From assembly GCA_900088475.1 (NCBI GenBank), contig FLMG01000282.1:1-49660 (forward strand): DNA of 49,660 nt. Reading direction: 5' to 3'. Origin of the DNA: Hyphochytrium catenoides. Its lineage: Eukaryota > Sar > Hyphochytriomycetes > Hyphochytriales > Hyphochytriaceae. Below the pieces are notes generated by a model, which did no database searches, was not told the origin of the DNA, and worked only from the letters and a program-made list of their open reading frames with translations. Below, piece by piece: positions 35,706 through 47,374 of this stretch (its first letter is position 1; each line of letters begins with the position of its first letter). The position numbers were made by a program, and so were the translations under genes.

Positions 35706-36563
35706 TATGGCGCTAACTAGTTAATGGGCTCCGATGTGCTCCTTACAATGCGGCGGATTCGTCTCCCACCATGATGGACTGCTGGCTGACCAGAGGACGA
35801 TAGGCTTGACAGAGTTGTCGCTGTTAGAGGAATCGTCAAGGCGCGCTTCTACTTTGTCAACATAAAGCAAGCCCTGACCTCCACCTTCCTTCTTAGCTGT
35901 ATGGCTCTCACTCAGAATCCAGTAGTGCTCATTCTCTTCTTATGACGAGTTGCAAGCTGTCAAGCCTCGATAAGAAGGAGGAGCATCGTCGCAGGAGGAC
36001 TAGGAGCAGTCCACCAGCAGCGGCGAAGAAAGAAGTGCAAGCCAATGCAATGATCGCATCATCATCAAAACCGCGCACTTCATCCTCACGGCAAAGTTCC
36101 ACGGGATACATTCAGTAACTGCATAATTGATCTTTGTCCTTGATCCATCATCCCATCATCTGATCAATTGTCATCAACAACTTTCAGAGTCTGCAGTCTG
36201 CAGGAAGATTTATTCCAAGAAGCTCACGATGAAAATGTTATTGCTGTCTCGTCCTTCAGATTGGGACGTGATGACGTGATGGTATGGAGACAAGCTGGCG
36301 TATACCTAGGAGAGATGTGATGGCTGCGATATATGGGCCCACTACCTCCTTCGTAATGGGGTTCGTTGTCGATTAATAACGGTAAGACGACTAAGAGATC
36401 TGCTTGTTCTATCTACAAGCCCTCTCCAGGTCAACTAGGACCATGTAACGCCCAACATCGTATCTGGAGTTAAGAGAGGAGTAACTGATCAGCTAGTAGA
36501 CCTTGGACCAACACTGTTCACTCCAATAGGGCTTGACCGGGCCACTATGAAGGCATGTGACTC
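35706..36563. other. Intergenic region between casein kinase 1 and PEX2
   Basis: PEX2 promoter and casein kinase 3' flank. One ATG-started minus-strand frame at 35929-36111 encodes 60 residues with a single hydrophobic stretch. It has no supporting context and is not called as a gene. Confidence 0.45.
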
Positions 36564-38758
36564 CTAGGAAGAGACCATGCCTTTCTTCGACGCATGACTA
36601 TCCTTTCGCTCCATCTTGCGAGCAGACTCCTCTTCTGATCCATTTTCACCAGAGCCGCCCTCACCAATGATGGCTGGCAATGCGCCTCCGGGACCTTGAT
36701 CGTTGCTATCGGACGGGTGCTCTTCTCGGGAATCTTCAGCCTTCTCGTCAGAGGGATTTACATTCGTCGGCAGCCGGACTTCCCCTGAACGTTTAGGAGG
36801 AGATGAGGCGTTGGCAGCAATACGCTGAGGGGATTTTGCCGGATTTACAGCGCCCACAGCAGGGCTTGCAGGCGATCGGGGCGGCGATCTAGGTGGAGAT
36901 CTGGGGCTGGACGAACTGCCAAAAGTCACCCCAAAAAAACGTCTGATCGGTGACGTAGTGTTTTGAGGCTGAGCAGGCCGATAAGGAGGCAAGAGGTCCA
37001 TGAGGGCGAAGGAGATAGGAGAAGAACGGGGAGGGGGCACGGTGGTGTCAGAAGAAAGATGAACAGCTTCCTTCGGTCAGTTCATATGACTCTTACCGTA
37101 TCACCTCCGCCCTCTCCGCTTGACTCCATCATAGAGTGCCTCGGAGAGACATAGGGCAGAACCCGGAGACTGTCTCTGACAGGATTGGGTGACGAGTTGC
37201 CGATATTAAGCTGTAGCGGCCGCTGGAGAAGAGGAGGACAAAGAAAGAAGAGACAGTAGGCCATACAGACCCTTGTGAGTCTATATCAGCGTAGAGTCCG
37301 TGACTGAGATTGGTCTCACCGTCTTGTCGCCATCTCGGAGTTTCGGCATCTCCCAATCGAAGCCCTCGCGTTCATCGAAACCTTCTCTTTTGGCCAAGTC
37401 GCGGAATAGTGACCGGAGGTGAGCTGTGTTAGGCTTGGCATCGAAGCCTAATGAGTAGACGTAGTCCATGTAGGCAGCAAACTCAGCTGCAAAGGACACA
37501 ACCAAGCAGGCAAACGAAAGGGAAGCGAGAGTCAGACCCCAAAAATAGGACAATGGCTGTCTCTCACGGAAATCGTTCTTACAAGGAAGGCCCTCACAGA
37601 GCTTAGCCACGGAGACCTCTTGCTTCTTGTCCAATATCTTTTGGTACTTCTCGGCCTGGGTCTTAGCCTTTAGCCCTTGCCACGGTAGTGTTCCTTTCAT
37701 AAAATAGATGAGCAGATATCCTATTGAGATGAAGTCATCTCGACGGCTTTGCTCTGTACAAGGGAAACGATCGGTTCAGTTCAGGAGACAGATCTGCGAC
37801 ACAGCTTTCATTTGCGGAGAATAAGCTCACCCTTGCCAAGGTGTGTATTAACCGAAACATAGCGAGGAGTCCCGGTCAGTTGTTTGCCATCTCGGTTAGG
37901 GATGTGCTGACCCGTCTTGGGGTCCCGATATCTCTTGGAAAGCCCGAAATCAATAATGTACACAGTGTTCGCTGACGGGCCCAAGCCAACTAGAAAGTTC
38001 TCTGCTCATCGAGTAGCATGTAACCATGACACAATGTGAGCAAAGCTGGTCTGGCGACCCTAGTTGTGTTATAAAGGTCACTACCTGGCTTAATGTCTCT
38101 ATGGATGAGGTTGCGATTGTGCATCCAGTCAATGCGTTCTAGTAGCTGATCAGCAAGCTTCAAAACCGTATGCAAGGAGAATTTCCTCTTGCACTTCTCG
38201 AACAGATCCTAGAGAAGGAGACGGCAAGCTTAGGAAAAAGGATGGTGTCATTTCCACTTTGAGCTACGCGGTACACACCTCAAGGCATGGTCCGAGGAAC
38301 TCCATCACCATAGCGTCATAAGAGCCATGGGAGCCGAACCAGTAGATTTTTGGAATTCCAGCTGTCAGCGGAATAGACCATAGGAAGTAAACATCCAAGG
38401 GCGCACAGAGAGCGACGTACGTTAGATCAACACTCATGGTTCCATAGATGTTTCACGTCTACTTACGTGCACCTTGAAGCAGCTTATAGATGCGCGCCTC
38501 TCGGCCCAATTGTGGGCACTTGGAGTCTTAAGAAAGAGCGAGAGGAGATATGTGTCAGAGAAGCAAGCCAGCTAGAGAGGTGCACGTTCTGGTCTGAAGT
38601 GGGAACTTACTGTGTGGCTCAAGCTTAATTGCAACCTTCTCCACTTCTCCACTTTTGTGGTCGATGAAGCCCTCATAGATCTCACCGAAGCTTCCACTGC
38701 CAATCTTATTGCCTAAACGGTACTTGCCGTTGATGTGAATCATCATCTGGACCGACAT
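36564..38758 (-). CDS. Casein kinase 1 family Ser/Thr kinase with long Ser/Pro-rich tail
   Basis: Starts [20 protein letters not shown] at 38758. The kinase domain is spread over about eight exons: glycine loop [77 protein letters not shown] (split by an intron), [46 protein letters not shown] and the CK1-typical ending before [13 protein letters not shown] and DFG are present, so it should be active on acidic or primed Ser/Thr sites. After the domain a tail of >200 residues begins near 37264. Its last exon (36564-37070, acceptor after a CTGAC branch site) carries [16 protein letters not shown] and an acidic end. Such tails set localisation and autoinhibition in CK1 delta/epsilon. It resembles that class, but orthology is not decided. 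Confidence 0.92.
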
Positions 38759-41163
38759 GATTGCGTGGAACTAGAGACAGGGCCAGCTAAGGGCCACAGC
38801 TCCCTGGGGACTTGTAGAGAACTCTAGAGCTGCAATCTTTTTATGTGTTCAACCTAGAGATTGAAATTCAGCTGATGACCATTAGCCGAGTACTATGGCT
38901 TGTTCTTCAGAGACTTCGTCGGGCCTTGGTCCTTCAAGGAGAGCTCGTCACTCAGTCGCCTCCCCTCACAATGCTTTTGCTTAACTCAGTGGCGTGGGAG
39001 AATGGGGAACAAGGAAGAGAGAGAATGCACCTGCAGCAACACAATGCTGGTGTATGGAAGCACTCCTGTTGCCGAGCACGCAGCGCTTCTGCTGCTCCTC
39101 ATCCTCTTCTGCCTGCGCCTCATCCTCTTTTCTCCGGCTGCTGGTTTGCCTGAGAGCTTTGCCGTGCCGATGATGGTACAGCACTCACTATCAGAGCCCA
39201 AACTTTGTGAGAAGATAGGAGAGGGCAAGAATTTCTTTTGATGAAAGCTACAATTACATGAAAGAATCCAAGGCTTCCCTAACAAATCTTAGCTAAGAAC
39301 AATCATGAAAGGTTTCATTGACTTCAATGTTTCCGTGGGTGATGGGTGTTCCCAGACCTCTATAGTTTACCTGTGTCCGCATATTATTGAGCAATCCCAA
39401 GGATAGCACCGTTTATGTCAGCCACTAGGGGTGATTACGAAGTAGTAATGAACTTTGAAACCTACAAGACCACCACCTTCGTGTAACCACCTAAGCCAGA
39501 AGGTCTTACTACACCGGTGATAACTAGTCTATAGCTAATCAAGTGTCGACGTATTACTATGACCGATCGGTTAAGGGCTCTGATGATGGCCAGGAGGGCA
39601 GATGTGAGGCTGGATTGGAAGTGGTGCACCGTATGGAGGATGGCTTCCCACCGTGCAGTTCGATCAATGCAACTTAGTATACCTTGGCCCATCATCATCG
39701 CGATCGCGAGAGGAAACACACGGACAGAGAGACAGAGACAAACAGAATGCAAGGCTGGGGAGGAGAAGAGAAAGATACCCATCGCGGTTTCTTGCCAGAG
39801 TGAAACCTCGAATCCCCTTTGTAAAGGTAATATTCAGAGCTGTCATATTCCCTTATAACTTTTGACGGAAATGGATGGTTCTGACCAATAAAGTGGATGA
39901 CTTATGTCCACTCACTTCTCTGTTGTGGCTTCCCTTTGCTAATCTTACAGAGTGGCCTGTGACGAAACTAAGGGCCGACTTCGCCGGAGCGTGCTTGATA
40001 TTTCCGAAGTCGCCCCCATCTCCCAGTAGTTGCACTTGTCTTAATCCAGTTTTGTCACTAACATTATCAGGAGCATGGAAGCCGCCCTCGATCACCCGCT
40101 GCTTGCTTGTCGTCGAGGCACCTTCAATCAAAACAAGGCTCACCACCGCCAGTAGCTCTGTAAGAGCGGAATCTCGCAAGGCTGCGCTGACTATAGTACT
40201 GGATTAGGCTGTTGCCTTACTAAGTGCCTTACCCAAGAGGCTAACCTTGGCAGAGCACAACAAAGACTTTGTGCACAAGTAGCCGTGTACCAGCACCTCT
40301 AAAGTTCTCGGGGATATCCTATTTAGGAGATGGGTTAGTTTGGCGAGACTCCTCGGCGCGCTGTAGATCTTCGTAGTCTCGCCACCAAGTAATAGGCTAG
40401 GGAATTCCAAGTGGAATAATAGAAGAGCGTAGCAAGAAAAGTATATCACTACTGTTATTACTCTTACGCCGTAGTAAAATCTCCTAATTTATAGAATACT
40501 ACTATTGGGCTTCTAGTGGCCTCCTTAAAGAGGTATAAAGCTGAATCTGCTGCGCTTATAATAGGCCAGCTAAGATTGACGATTGCCTGCTTCTTCGTCC
40601 GGCGCGAGGCTGAAGCTAAGTGGCAGTGCCCTTACGGCTGCGATAAACTCAAGGACGGCGTCGTCATGGCTGTCTTCTGCTCTATTTTAAATCTACATGG
40701 GTCAAGCGCTGCTGGCTCGACGCCCCTTCCACATGTTAACTTCCCTCCTGGACCAACTGTGGCACACCGGCTGAGAAGCCCCTCCAGATCAAAATGTGAT
40801 TTTCCCTTACGATAACTAAATATATCCTCTCGTTAGCAGCTCTTCATCCTGTGTTCAGAATACTTCTAGATATTTGTTGTTTATGTGCTTTTTGTATGGA
40901 AGCGACAAGACAGAGAGAGAGACAAATGAAGAAGAACCTTCCGCAACTTGTGTTGGGCCTTTGTCCTGAATGTGAGTCTTCTAGATGCTGATGCTGATGC
41001 TCAGTGAAGGACGGATGACTTCATGACATACGCTCGAGAGGCTGCTGCGGTTGGGCATCATCTTCTACACTCTCGAGAGGAGATCTTGGCATAGGCAGCG
41101 CACGGCTGAGGTAGGCAAAGCTTTTTGACAGGTAATAGAGGCTGTGCATCCCGTGCCGTCAAG
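38759..41163. other. Unassigned region between divergent genes
   Basis: 2.4 kb between casein kinase 1 (-) and the coiled-coil gene (+). Overlapping open frames on both strands at 39853-40207 and a plus frame at 40516-40815 show no recognisable domain. Sequence around 40430-40560 is AT-richer than its surroundings. Promoters of both flanking genes must lie at the two ends. Confidence 0.4.
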
Positions 41164-43419
41164 ATGTCCGCCTCTGGCGCGGCGAGCTCTATCTTTAGAA
41201 CTGAGGTAGAAGAAACAAGACAACAACGTCAGCAAGCCGAAAGAGAGGCGGCAGAAGCTCGTGCTCGTGCGGAGAGACTGAGGCATGAAGCCACTAATGC
41301 CGCCATTAGTGCGGGCGAGGCGGAGCGTCTGAGAGCAGAGGCGGATAGGCTAAGACGAGTTGAAGAAGCAGAGCGACGTAAAGCTGACCAACTCCGAGCG
41401 ATTGAGGTCTGCCTCTCCACCATTCTGACTGTCCATGAGACTGCCCCTTGTCCTTACGTCCACGCCCTTGGCTGCTTGTACAGATGGAGAAAGAACAAAG
41501 TCACCTGAATCGGCTTAGCGCCGAACAACGGGCGGCGGAGTCCATGGCTCGTGCTGAGAAGCTCCGCCGCGACGCGTCTGAGGCGGCGGAGATGATGGCC
41601 CGGGCCGAGAAGATGAGGGCAGAAGCTGAAGCTCTGCGCTTGGAACAAGAGACTCAAAGAAAGAAGTCTGAGCAGATGCGGGCCATTGAGGTCTTTCACA
41701 GTTTGTGCGGCCTCTGTCTTTCCTCCCTCCGCCCTTGCTGATCTCCTTTCTCTTGTACCTTGCTATCTCTCTTCTCTTTAGGCGGACAAAGAAGAAAATC
41801 GACTGAGGCGCCTTTCTGCCGAGCAGCGGGCGGCTGAAGCGCTTGCCAGGGCCGAAAAGCTGAGGCTAGAGGCTGAGGCTGCAGCCCGCCGTGTTGCTGA
41901 GCAACAAGCTGAACAATTGCGCGTGGAGGAGGAGAGGAAAAAGCTTGCGCTGGACAGACAGCTGTCAGAGGCCAGGAGGCAGCTTGAGGCTGATAAGGGT
42001 AGGGACAAGCTACCTTGGTTCTTGAGTTTTGCTTGCCGGTCATTTGGTCTCTGCTTTCGCTCTGACGTCCAGCCTCTCTCTCGCTCTCTCGTTCTCTGTC
42101 TCTTTTGCTTTTTCTCCTCTCTGTCCCTCCCTCTCTGCTCCCTCTCTCTCGCACTCTTCTCACCCTCGCTAATCCTCTATGGCTCACTGCCTCACGCAAC
42201 TCTCTCCTCTCTGTCTGTGTCTCTTTCTCTCCCTCCATCTCTCCGTTCTTCACCTCATCATGCGGTTGATCTTATGATATGGCCACTCTTTTGTTGATGT
42301 GAGGACAGAAGCAGCTAGAGCGAGCAGAGAGGAGGCAGAGAGAAAGGCTTTGGAGGCCCTAGCTAGGGCGGAGAAGCTTCGCCTGGAGGCCGAGGTATGG
42401 GGCCGCAGAAACTTGGATGTTTAGGCAATGTGCGCGCGCGCGAGAGAGAGGAGGAAATACGGAAGGAGAGACTGAGAAAGAGAGATACGGAGAAAGGTGG
42501 CTGGCCGTGAAGATCCCATTATTAAGGAGAGCTAGCTGACCGAGCTCGACGGATTGTCCTACTATTTTCTCTAGGCGGCCGCCAACAACCTGGCAGCCCA
42601 GGAGAAAGCTAGGCAAGAAGCTAAGCTTAGAAGAGATTCGTTGGAAAGGCAAAGAAAGCTTGAAGAGGAGAGGCAGAGGTTAGAGAAGCTGAAGGAGGAT
42701 GCGAGGAAGGAACGTGAGGAAAAAGAGAACCTTGCGCAAGAGAAGCTCAAACAGGCAGAGCAGCTAAGGGCAAAGGCCCAGGCGGCTGCCGCAGAGCTCC
42801 AAGCTCAGGAGCTCCGACGTCAGGAGACTCTGAGACAGCGACAGCTAGCAGAGATCAAAAGAAAGGAGGAGGAGGAGAGAAAACGAGCTGAAGAAGAAGC
42901 GAGAAAGCTCAAGGAAGAGAGAGAACGGGCTGACCAGAGAGCTAGAGAGGCGAGGGATAGGGCGGAGGAAATGGCAAGGAAAGCTGAGGAAGCTCGACTA
43001 CAGCTCCAACGGCAGGAGAAGGAACGGCAGGTAATTAATCACTTTCCTGTCTGAAACACTCCTGTCTGAGACACTTTACTGGCCTAGACATATTTCCCTT
43101 GGTTGGCTTCTGTTTTCTGCATTCTTACCTGAAGTGACCTCCGGCCTCGTTTTGCGGTGCGCGAATGACTCTCTTTTTCTAAGCAAAGTATCACTGCCCA
43201 CCCTTCTTCTGCCTCTGTAAGGACAAACTTCGAGAACGAGAAGAGGCGGCTATGCGCGCGCAACAAGATGAAGCACGCAGGAAAGCGGAGGAAGCTCACA
43301 ATATTGCCTTGAAACTTCGTCAGGACGCTGATGCTGCGATGGCAATGATGAGGAATGTAGGGATTGACCCATCCAAGGGGCAACAACCGCCAGCAGGTTT
43401 ACCGCGAGGGTTCGTCTGA
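41164..43419 (+). CDS. Ala/Glu/Arg-rich coiled-coil protein with duplicated exons
   Basis: Six exons, all in frame: 41164-41406, 41484-41690, 41782-41998, 42309-42394, 42575-43030 and 43222-43419, giving 468 aa. The start is the first ATG (MSASGAASSIFRTEVEE). Almost the whole protein is one charged alpha-helical coiled coil (E, R, K, A, Q, L) with no enzyme domain. It ends in a short non-helical tail (VGIDPSKGQQPPAGLPRGFV). Exons 1-3 encode related blocks: RLSAEQRAAE, ARAEKLR and (S/A)(E/D)QMRAIE recur, and exon 4 repeats ARAEKLRLEAE. Introns 1 and 2 both begin GTCT after GAG and follow the same phase, so the exons look like tandem duplicates. It is probably a structural protein of cytoskeleton or membrane attachment; no orthologue is recognised and this type of sequence matches many unrelated coiled coils. 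Confidence 0.85.
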
Positions 43420-43931
43420 CTCAATATTGAACGGGAGAGACAGACCCAACTGTGAGGGAAGATGTGCAAGGTCAATGAATCCGTTGCTGCTGTTAGGGAG
43501 AAGAGCACCCCTGATGCCTGAAAAATGAGGAGAGAGGGCACATAACAGGGAGAATACGAAAGCGAGCCGAGCAAAAGAGACAACAGTAAAGAGAAAGAGC
43601 TAATGAAGTTCACGGAGAGAGAGAAAGGAAAGTGGCGCCTCAAAAGTACGGGAGAGAGAGCTTTAGACCTACAGAGAGAGAGAGAAATAGAAAGAAAATG
43701 GTTGCCCTCCACATGAAAGAGAGAGAGAGAGAGCTGTTCAGCGTATAGACACATGGTAGATAGGACATATTGTTTCATTCGTTCTTTATAAATACTGTTC
43801 GTTAAGTCCTTGCTCCGCTATGTCACATACATATAAACATATCTTCCTGGCTTGAGTTCAACAGCTCAGACGTCCCTTGTCTCTGTATAGGTTTCCCCTT
43901 CATAACTCTTCTTCACACAGTTCTACTTAGG
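43420..43931. other. Convergent 3' flanks with GA repeats
   Basis: Gap between the 3' ends of the coiled-coil and PDZ genes. It is dominated by GA-rich simple sequence at about 43671-43732. No gene is seen. Confidence 0.6.
43671..43732. repeat. GA-rich microsatellite
   Basis: Two short (GA)n runs at 43673-43685 and 43718-43732, with degenerate GAAA sequence between them. Confidence 0.8.
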
Positions 43932-46145
43932 CTAGACCTCGTACTCCTCCTCCTCCTCCTCCCTTAATCCAGGACCGGGCTCTGAAGCATCATTCGTCTT
44001 GGACGACTCCCTTTCGTCAGTGCGTTCGAGACCCTCGGGTCCTTCGCTCCTGCTTTCCACTCCCGTTACCCCTTTCCCTGCAGCTTGAAAGTCTAAGATG
44101 ACAGGCTTCGGACTAGTTTCCAGTAGTTTTAGCGCCTCCTCGGCGCCGAGGTCTGCTACTCGCTTACCATTAATCCCGATCAGGTGATCGCCAAGGTTGA
44201 AGCCTAGGAATTCTGCAGAATCGTCAACTGCGTTGATGACAAGCGAGACAGACGTAGCGGCGGAGAGCTCAAAATTTAGCGGTCCTCCGTTCCACATAAA
44301 GCGATACTGCTCATTCTTCTGCAGCTCATTCTCTTTCACATAGCCCACAGTCCGGACTTCGTAAACTGATTTGCCATCGTCAAAGTTGGCCCCGGTAACC
44401 TCGTCAAGATCCACCTCATCAGGGTCTTCAAACTCAAGTTGCGGTGGCTCGCTAGCAGCAGCAGTAGGGGGAGCAGCAGCCGACAATCCGCTTCCTGTCC
44501 TCAGGGGACCAACGCTGGATCCTGAAGCCATGGCTGCAGACCAAGTTCCTGCTCTGCCCATGCCGTGGCCACCGCTTTCCGGCGAGGGATAGTCGGAGGG
44601 GGGAGCTGAGCGACCGGAGGCAGAACCAGAACTTTGTGTGCCGCTGTCACGACCTATCGGGCGCTGACCGTAAGTCTCATGGCTAGGCGGACCCGTGCCT
44701 TGTGGCGGACGAGGAGGCCGACCGTTGGGCTCCCCCGATGCCCCACCGACCCCTCTGGGCCCATATGTGTCATAAGCGGCTCCATCATCTTCTCGATAAC
44801 CCATTCGACCTTGCTCTGAGTAGTTTTGTCTGTCCCTCCATCTTTCTCTCTCATCGCCACGAGACTGGATGTTACTTTCAGAGTATGATGAAGTGTAGTT
44901 ACCCCCGTCATATCGGCCCATAGAGCGGCCCTCATAGTAGTCGGGGGGAGGAGGGCGCTGCCGCTGCTCCCATTCGTAGTCAGTGGCATTTCTGTTGTCC
45001 GACTTACCGCTCCACCTCTCTCTCCCGCGCGGTCCACCGCTATATCTGTCTCTTTCGGCTCCGCCATAACCATCAGAGCTACGACTAAACCTGTCTCCTC
45101 CTACATACCCGTCAACACTACGAAAGCTTGCTCCAAAGGCCTCTCTCTCTTCTCTATCCCGGTGATACACAGCACTTGCTGCAGGTCTTGTATACCTTTC
45201 TTCATAGTCCTGTCTCATCAACCTTCTTTCATTCTCCTCGTAGGATGACCGTGCACCGGCCCACGAAGAAGAAGCAGCAGGAGGAGGAGGAGGAGGGAGA
45301 GATGTGGAGGAGAAAGACCTGGGCGGATTTAGAGAAGTAGGTGGCTTCCTGAACTTCAGAACGCAAGGCTTCTGAATGATCGTCATATAAAAGATGCTCT
45401 GCTTGTACCCGATGTCCACAGTGGCCTCTGTGCCAACCTCAAACAGAATATCTCCAGGTTGGACATACTCTAGTCCTGGATGTCCCGCTTCCACGCTTAC
45501 TCTCGTCACCACTGGCTCTCCCGTGTCTCCCTTTATAAAGTGGATCCCAAGCTTGGCATCGGTCATCCACATAACAGAGTACTCGGCTGGCCCCAGCTCA
45601 GGCGAGGAGCCAGATAAAGCGCTGGAGGTCCTCCGACTGGCGCCAGAATGACCTGAGGACGTCGTTTCCCTGTCTGCGGTAGTTACTGCTCGACGGAAAC
45701 AAAGTTGTGCTGGTTTTGGAAGGAGAGGTAAAGCTCTGAGAGTCTCTTCATACCCCAGAACAGTGGTGTCCAGGCCCTCAATGCTGACCAGTGCATCACC
45801 TATACTCACCGTAGAGGCTATCTCCGGTGCTCCTCCTGTCAGACGCTTAACCACTGGGAATTTGAGCGATCGATGGCGTCCGAACAGCAAGCCAAGACGG
45901 CCTCGAGACCATGGCACAGTGTATGTTTCCTCCGAGATCACTCCGTACTCCGCGGAGTCCGAGTTGCTGTTGCTGAGGGAGGAGTGCATGGAGTTGGAGG
46001 GAGAAGGCGGTTGGTTTGGAGTACGAGAGACGGGAACAAGAACGCCTTCAAGCCATTCCACGTCCTGGTCAGATTGAGCTGAAGAGTACCCATTCGTCGC
46101 ACCCCTTACTGAGTAGGCTCCAGGCCTCTGTGGAGTGTACTCCAT
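43932..46145 (-). CDS. Triple-PDZ scaffold protein with Arg/Tyr/Gly-rich middle
   Basis: A single uninterrupted frame of 737 codons from ATG at 46145, in contrast to its intron-rich neighbours. Three PDZ-like folds are visible. PDZ1 is at ~80-160 (LGLLFGRH, VSIGDALVSIEG). PDZ2 is at ~190-275 (KLGIHFIKGDTGEPVVTRV, VQPGDILFEVG). PDZ3 is at ~620-705 (FELSAATSVSLVINAV, NLGDHLIGINGKRVADLG). Between PDZ2 and PDZ3 lies a ~300-residue low-complexity region rich in R, Y, G, D and S with many RSS, RYSGG and PPP runs. The C-terminus is acidic and ends EEEEEYEV, itself a plausible class of PDZ-binding end. PDZ proteins assemble membrane or signalling complexes. No catalytic domain is seen; partners are unknown. 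Confidence 0.88.
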   Translation of the reverse strand: MEYTPQRPGAYSVRGATNGYSSAQSDQDVEWLEGVLVPVSRTPNQPPSPSNSMHSSLSNSNSDSAEYGVISEETYTVPWSRGRLGLLFGRHRSLKFPVVKRLTGGAPEIASTVSIGDALVSIEGLDTTVLGYEETLRALPLLPKPAQLCFRRAVTTADRETTSSGHSGASRRTSSALSGSSPELGPAEYSVMWMTDAKLGIHFIKGDTGEPVVTRVSVEAGHPGLEYVQPGDILFEVGTEATVDIGYKQSIFYMTIIQKPCVLKFRKPPTSLNPPRSFSSTSLPPPPPPAASSSWAGARSSYEENERRLMRQDYEERYTRPAASAVYHRDREEREAFGASFRSVDGYVGGDRFSRSSDGYGGAERDRYSGGPRGRERWSGKSDNRNATDYEWEQRQRPPPPDYYEGRSMGRYDGGNYTSSYSESNIQSRGDERERWRDRQNYSEQGRMGYREDDGAAYDTYGPRGVGGASGEPNGRPPRPPQGTGPPSHETYGQRPIGRDSGTQSSGSASGRSAPPSDYPSPESGGHGMGRAGTWSAAMASGSSVGPLRTGSGLSAAAPPTAAASEPPQLEFEDPDEVDLDEVTGANFDDGKSVYEVRTVGYVKENELQKNEQYRFMWNGGPLNFELSAATSVSLVINAVDDSAEFLGFNLGDHLIGINGKRVADLGAEEALKLLETSPKPVILDFQAAGKGVTGVESRSEGPEGLERTDERESSKTNDASEPGPGLREEEEEEYEV

Positions 46146-47374
46146 CAGGACGCTGGGCCTGAAGCGATAATTGCTCCTTTTTCTGAGAAAATCCTAGACG
46201 GCTAGAACCAAGGGAACCACTTTTGGACTAGGTGGACAGAAGCCCATGGCTTCGGAAGATGTAGGCCATTGAGGGATGTCCAGCCTCGGGAAGCGACTTG
46301 TTGACTGTTGCACTATTTGGTCTCTTTGTCTATCCTGAGACCTTTACGTACACAGCAGGCCAGGTGGCAACTGAAATGGTGCAATGAGCTCTTAGATGTT
46401 TGCCTTTAAAAGAATTGAGTCAAAACGTGCTGACAGGAGCTTTCTCTGGTTGAAGAAGATTGCGTTCTGAAGCTCTGAGAAGCTCCGAAGCTCTGACTGA
46501 AGCTCTGCCCCGTGCCCAAAAACACTTCTGCATCGCCGACATAACAATGACGCCCTCTTGCGGTTAATTATCAGGACAAAGGCTGGACAACTAGGCTAGC
46601 TATGCTCTCTGGGCGGTTAATGATCAAGGATAACACAGTTCCTAATAGTTCTCCTTGGACAGGGGCGACTCGAGCGCGACCCGGGTCGAGATGACCTTCA
46701 CTCTACTCCTCTGATAGTGAGAGCGACAATATCTAGCTTGACCCTCAAAGTTTCTTCAGTGTTATAGTATGACAAATCGGATTATGGATCAAATAATTAT
46801 GGAGTTGCGCACCAGCTCCCTTATTGCGACTATAAGGGGTCAGGTTGGTGTGTGTACCGTCACTCCTTGATCTGCTCATCGTCTCTTGGACCTCCTCCGT
46901 CGTTGAGGATCAGCGCCAGTGCACTTTCCACCTCCACCCTCAGAGAGAGCGCGATCTTGGAAGAGATTGCTTGAGAGTGATGACCGTCATAAAGTGTCGC
47001 ACCTTCATCCGCGTCCCCTTCTTCCATGGAGTTAGTCAGGAGGAAGGTTGCTCAACAAGAGGTGGCTAAGTGCACAAGCCACCGAGTTCAGTTGTCCGTG
47101 TGCATCGCAAGTCACAGTCACGTCGCTTTTGGTGGTTGAGTGCGACCAAAGAGAGCTGTGGCTGTATAAAAGGCAATATAAAAGCAAGCAGGAGTGTGAT
47201 GCTCGCTCACTCTTAACCAACTTTGTTGATGCCACCTGGCAATAGACTTTACACATATCTCTTTTAAGGTGAATCGTGGAGCGAAGGCGGCTCGACTTCC
47301 ATCTTACGAGAACTGCCTCCCTCTATGTCCTTGTCATCGATAATCCGTCAACTCCAGAGATGTCCATAAATAAG
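46146..47374. other. Intergenic region, no gene recognised
   Basis: Promoter side of the PDZ gene and 3' side of the FYVE-SYLF gene. A cluster of gaagctctga-like direct repeats lies at about 46464-46507. Open frames on either strand lack domains. Confidence 0.5.

Noticed and set aside
35929-36111. ATG-started 60-codon minus-strand frame with one hydrophobic stretch
   Set aside because: Too short and without context, conservation evidence or splice support; chance frames of this size are common here.
38845-39241. Plus-strand frame with a Leu-rich stretch upstream of casein kinase 1
   Set aside because: The hydrophobic stretch comes from a CTC/CTG-rich simple sequence; there is no start context and the minus frame is equally open.
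39853-40207. Overlapping open frames on both strands, considered as a retrotransposon remnant
   Set aside because: No protease, integrase, reverse transcriptase or long terminal repeat could be recognised. The resemblance was only general.
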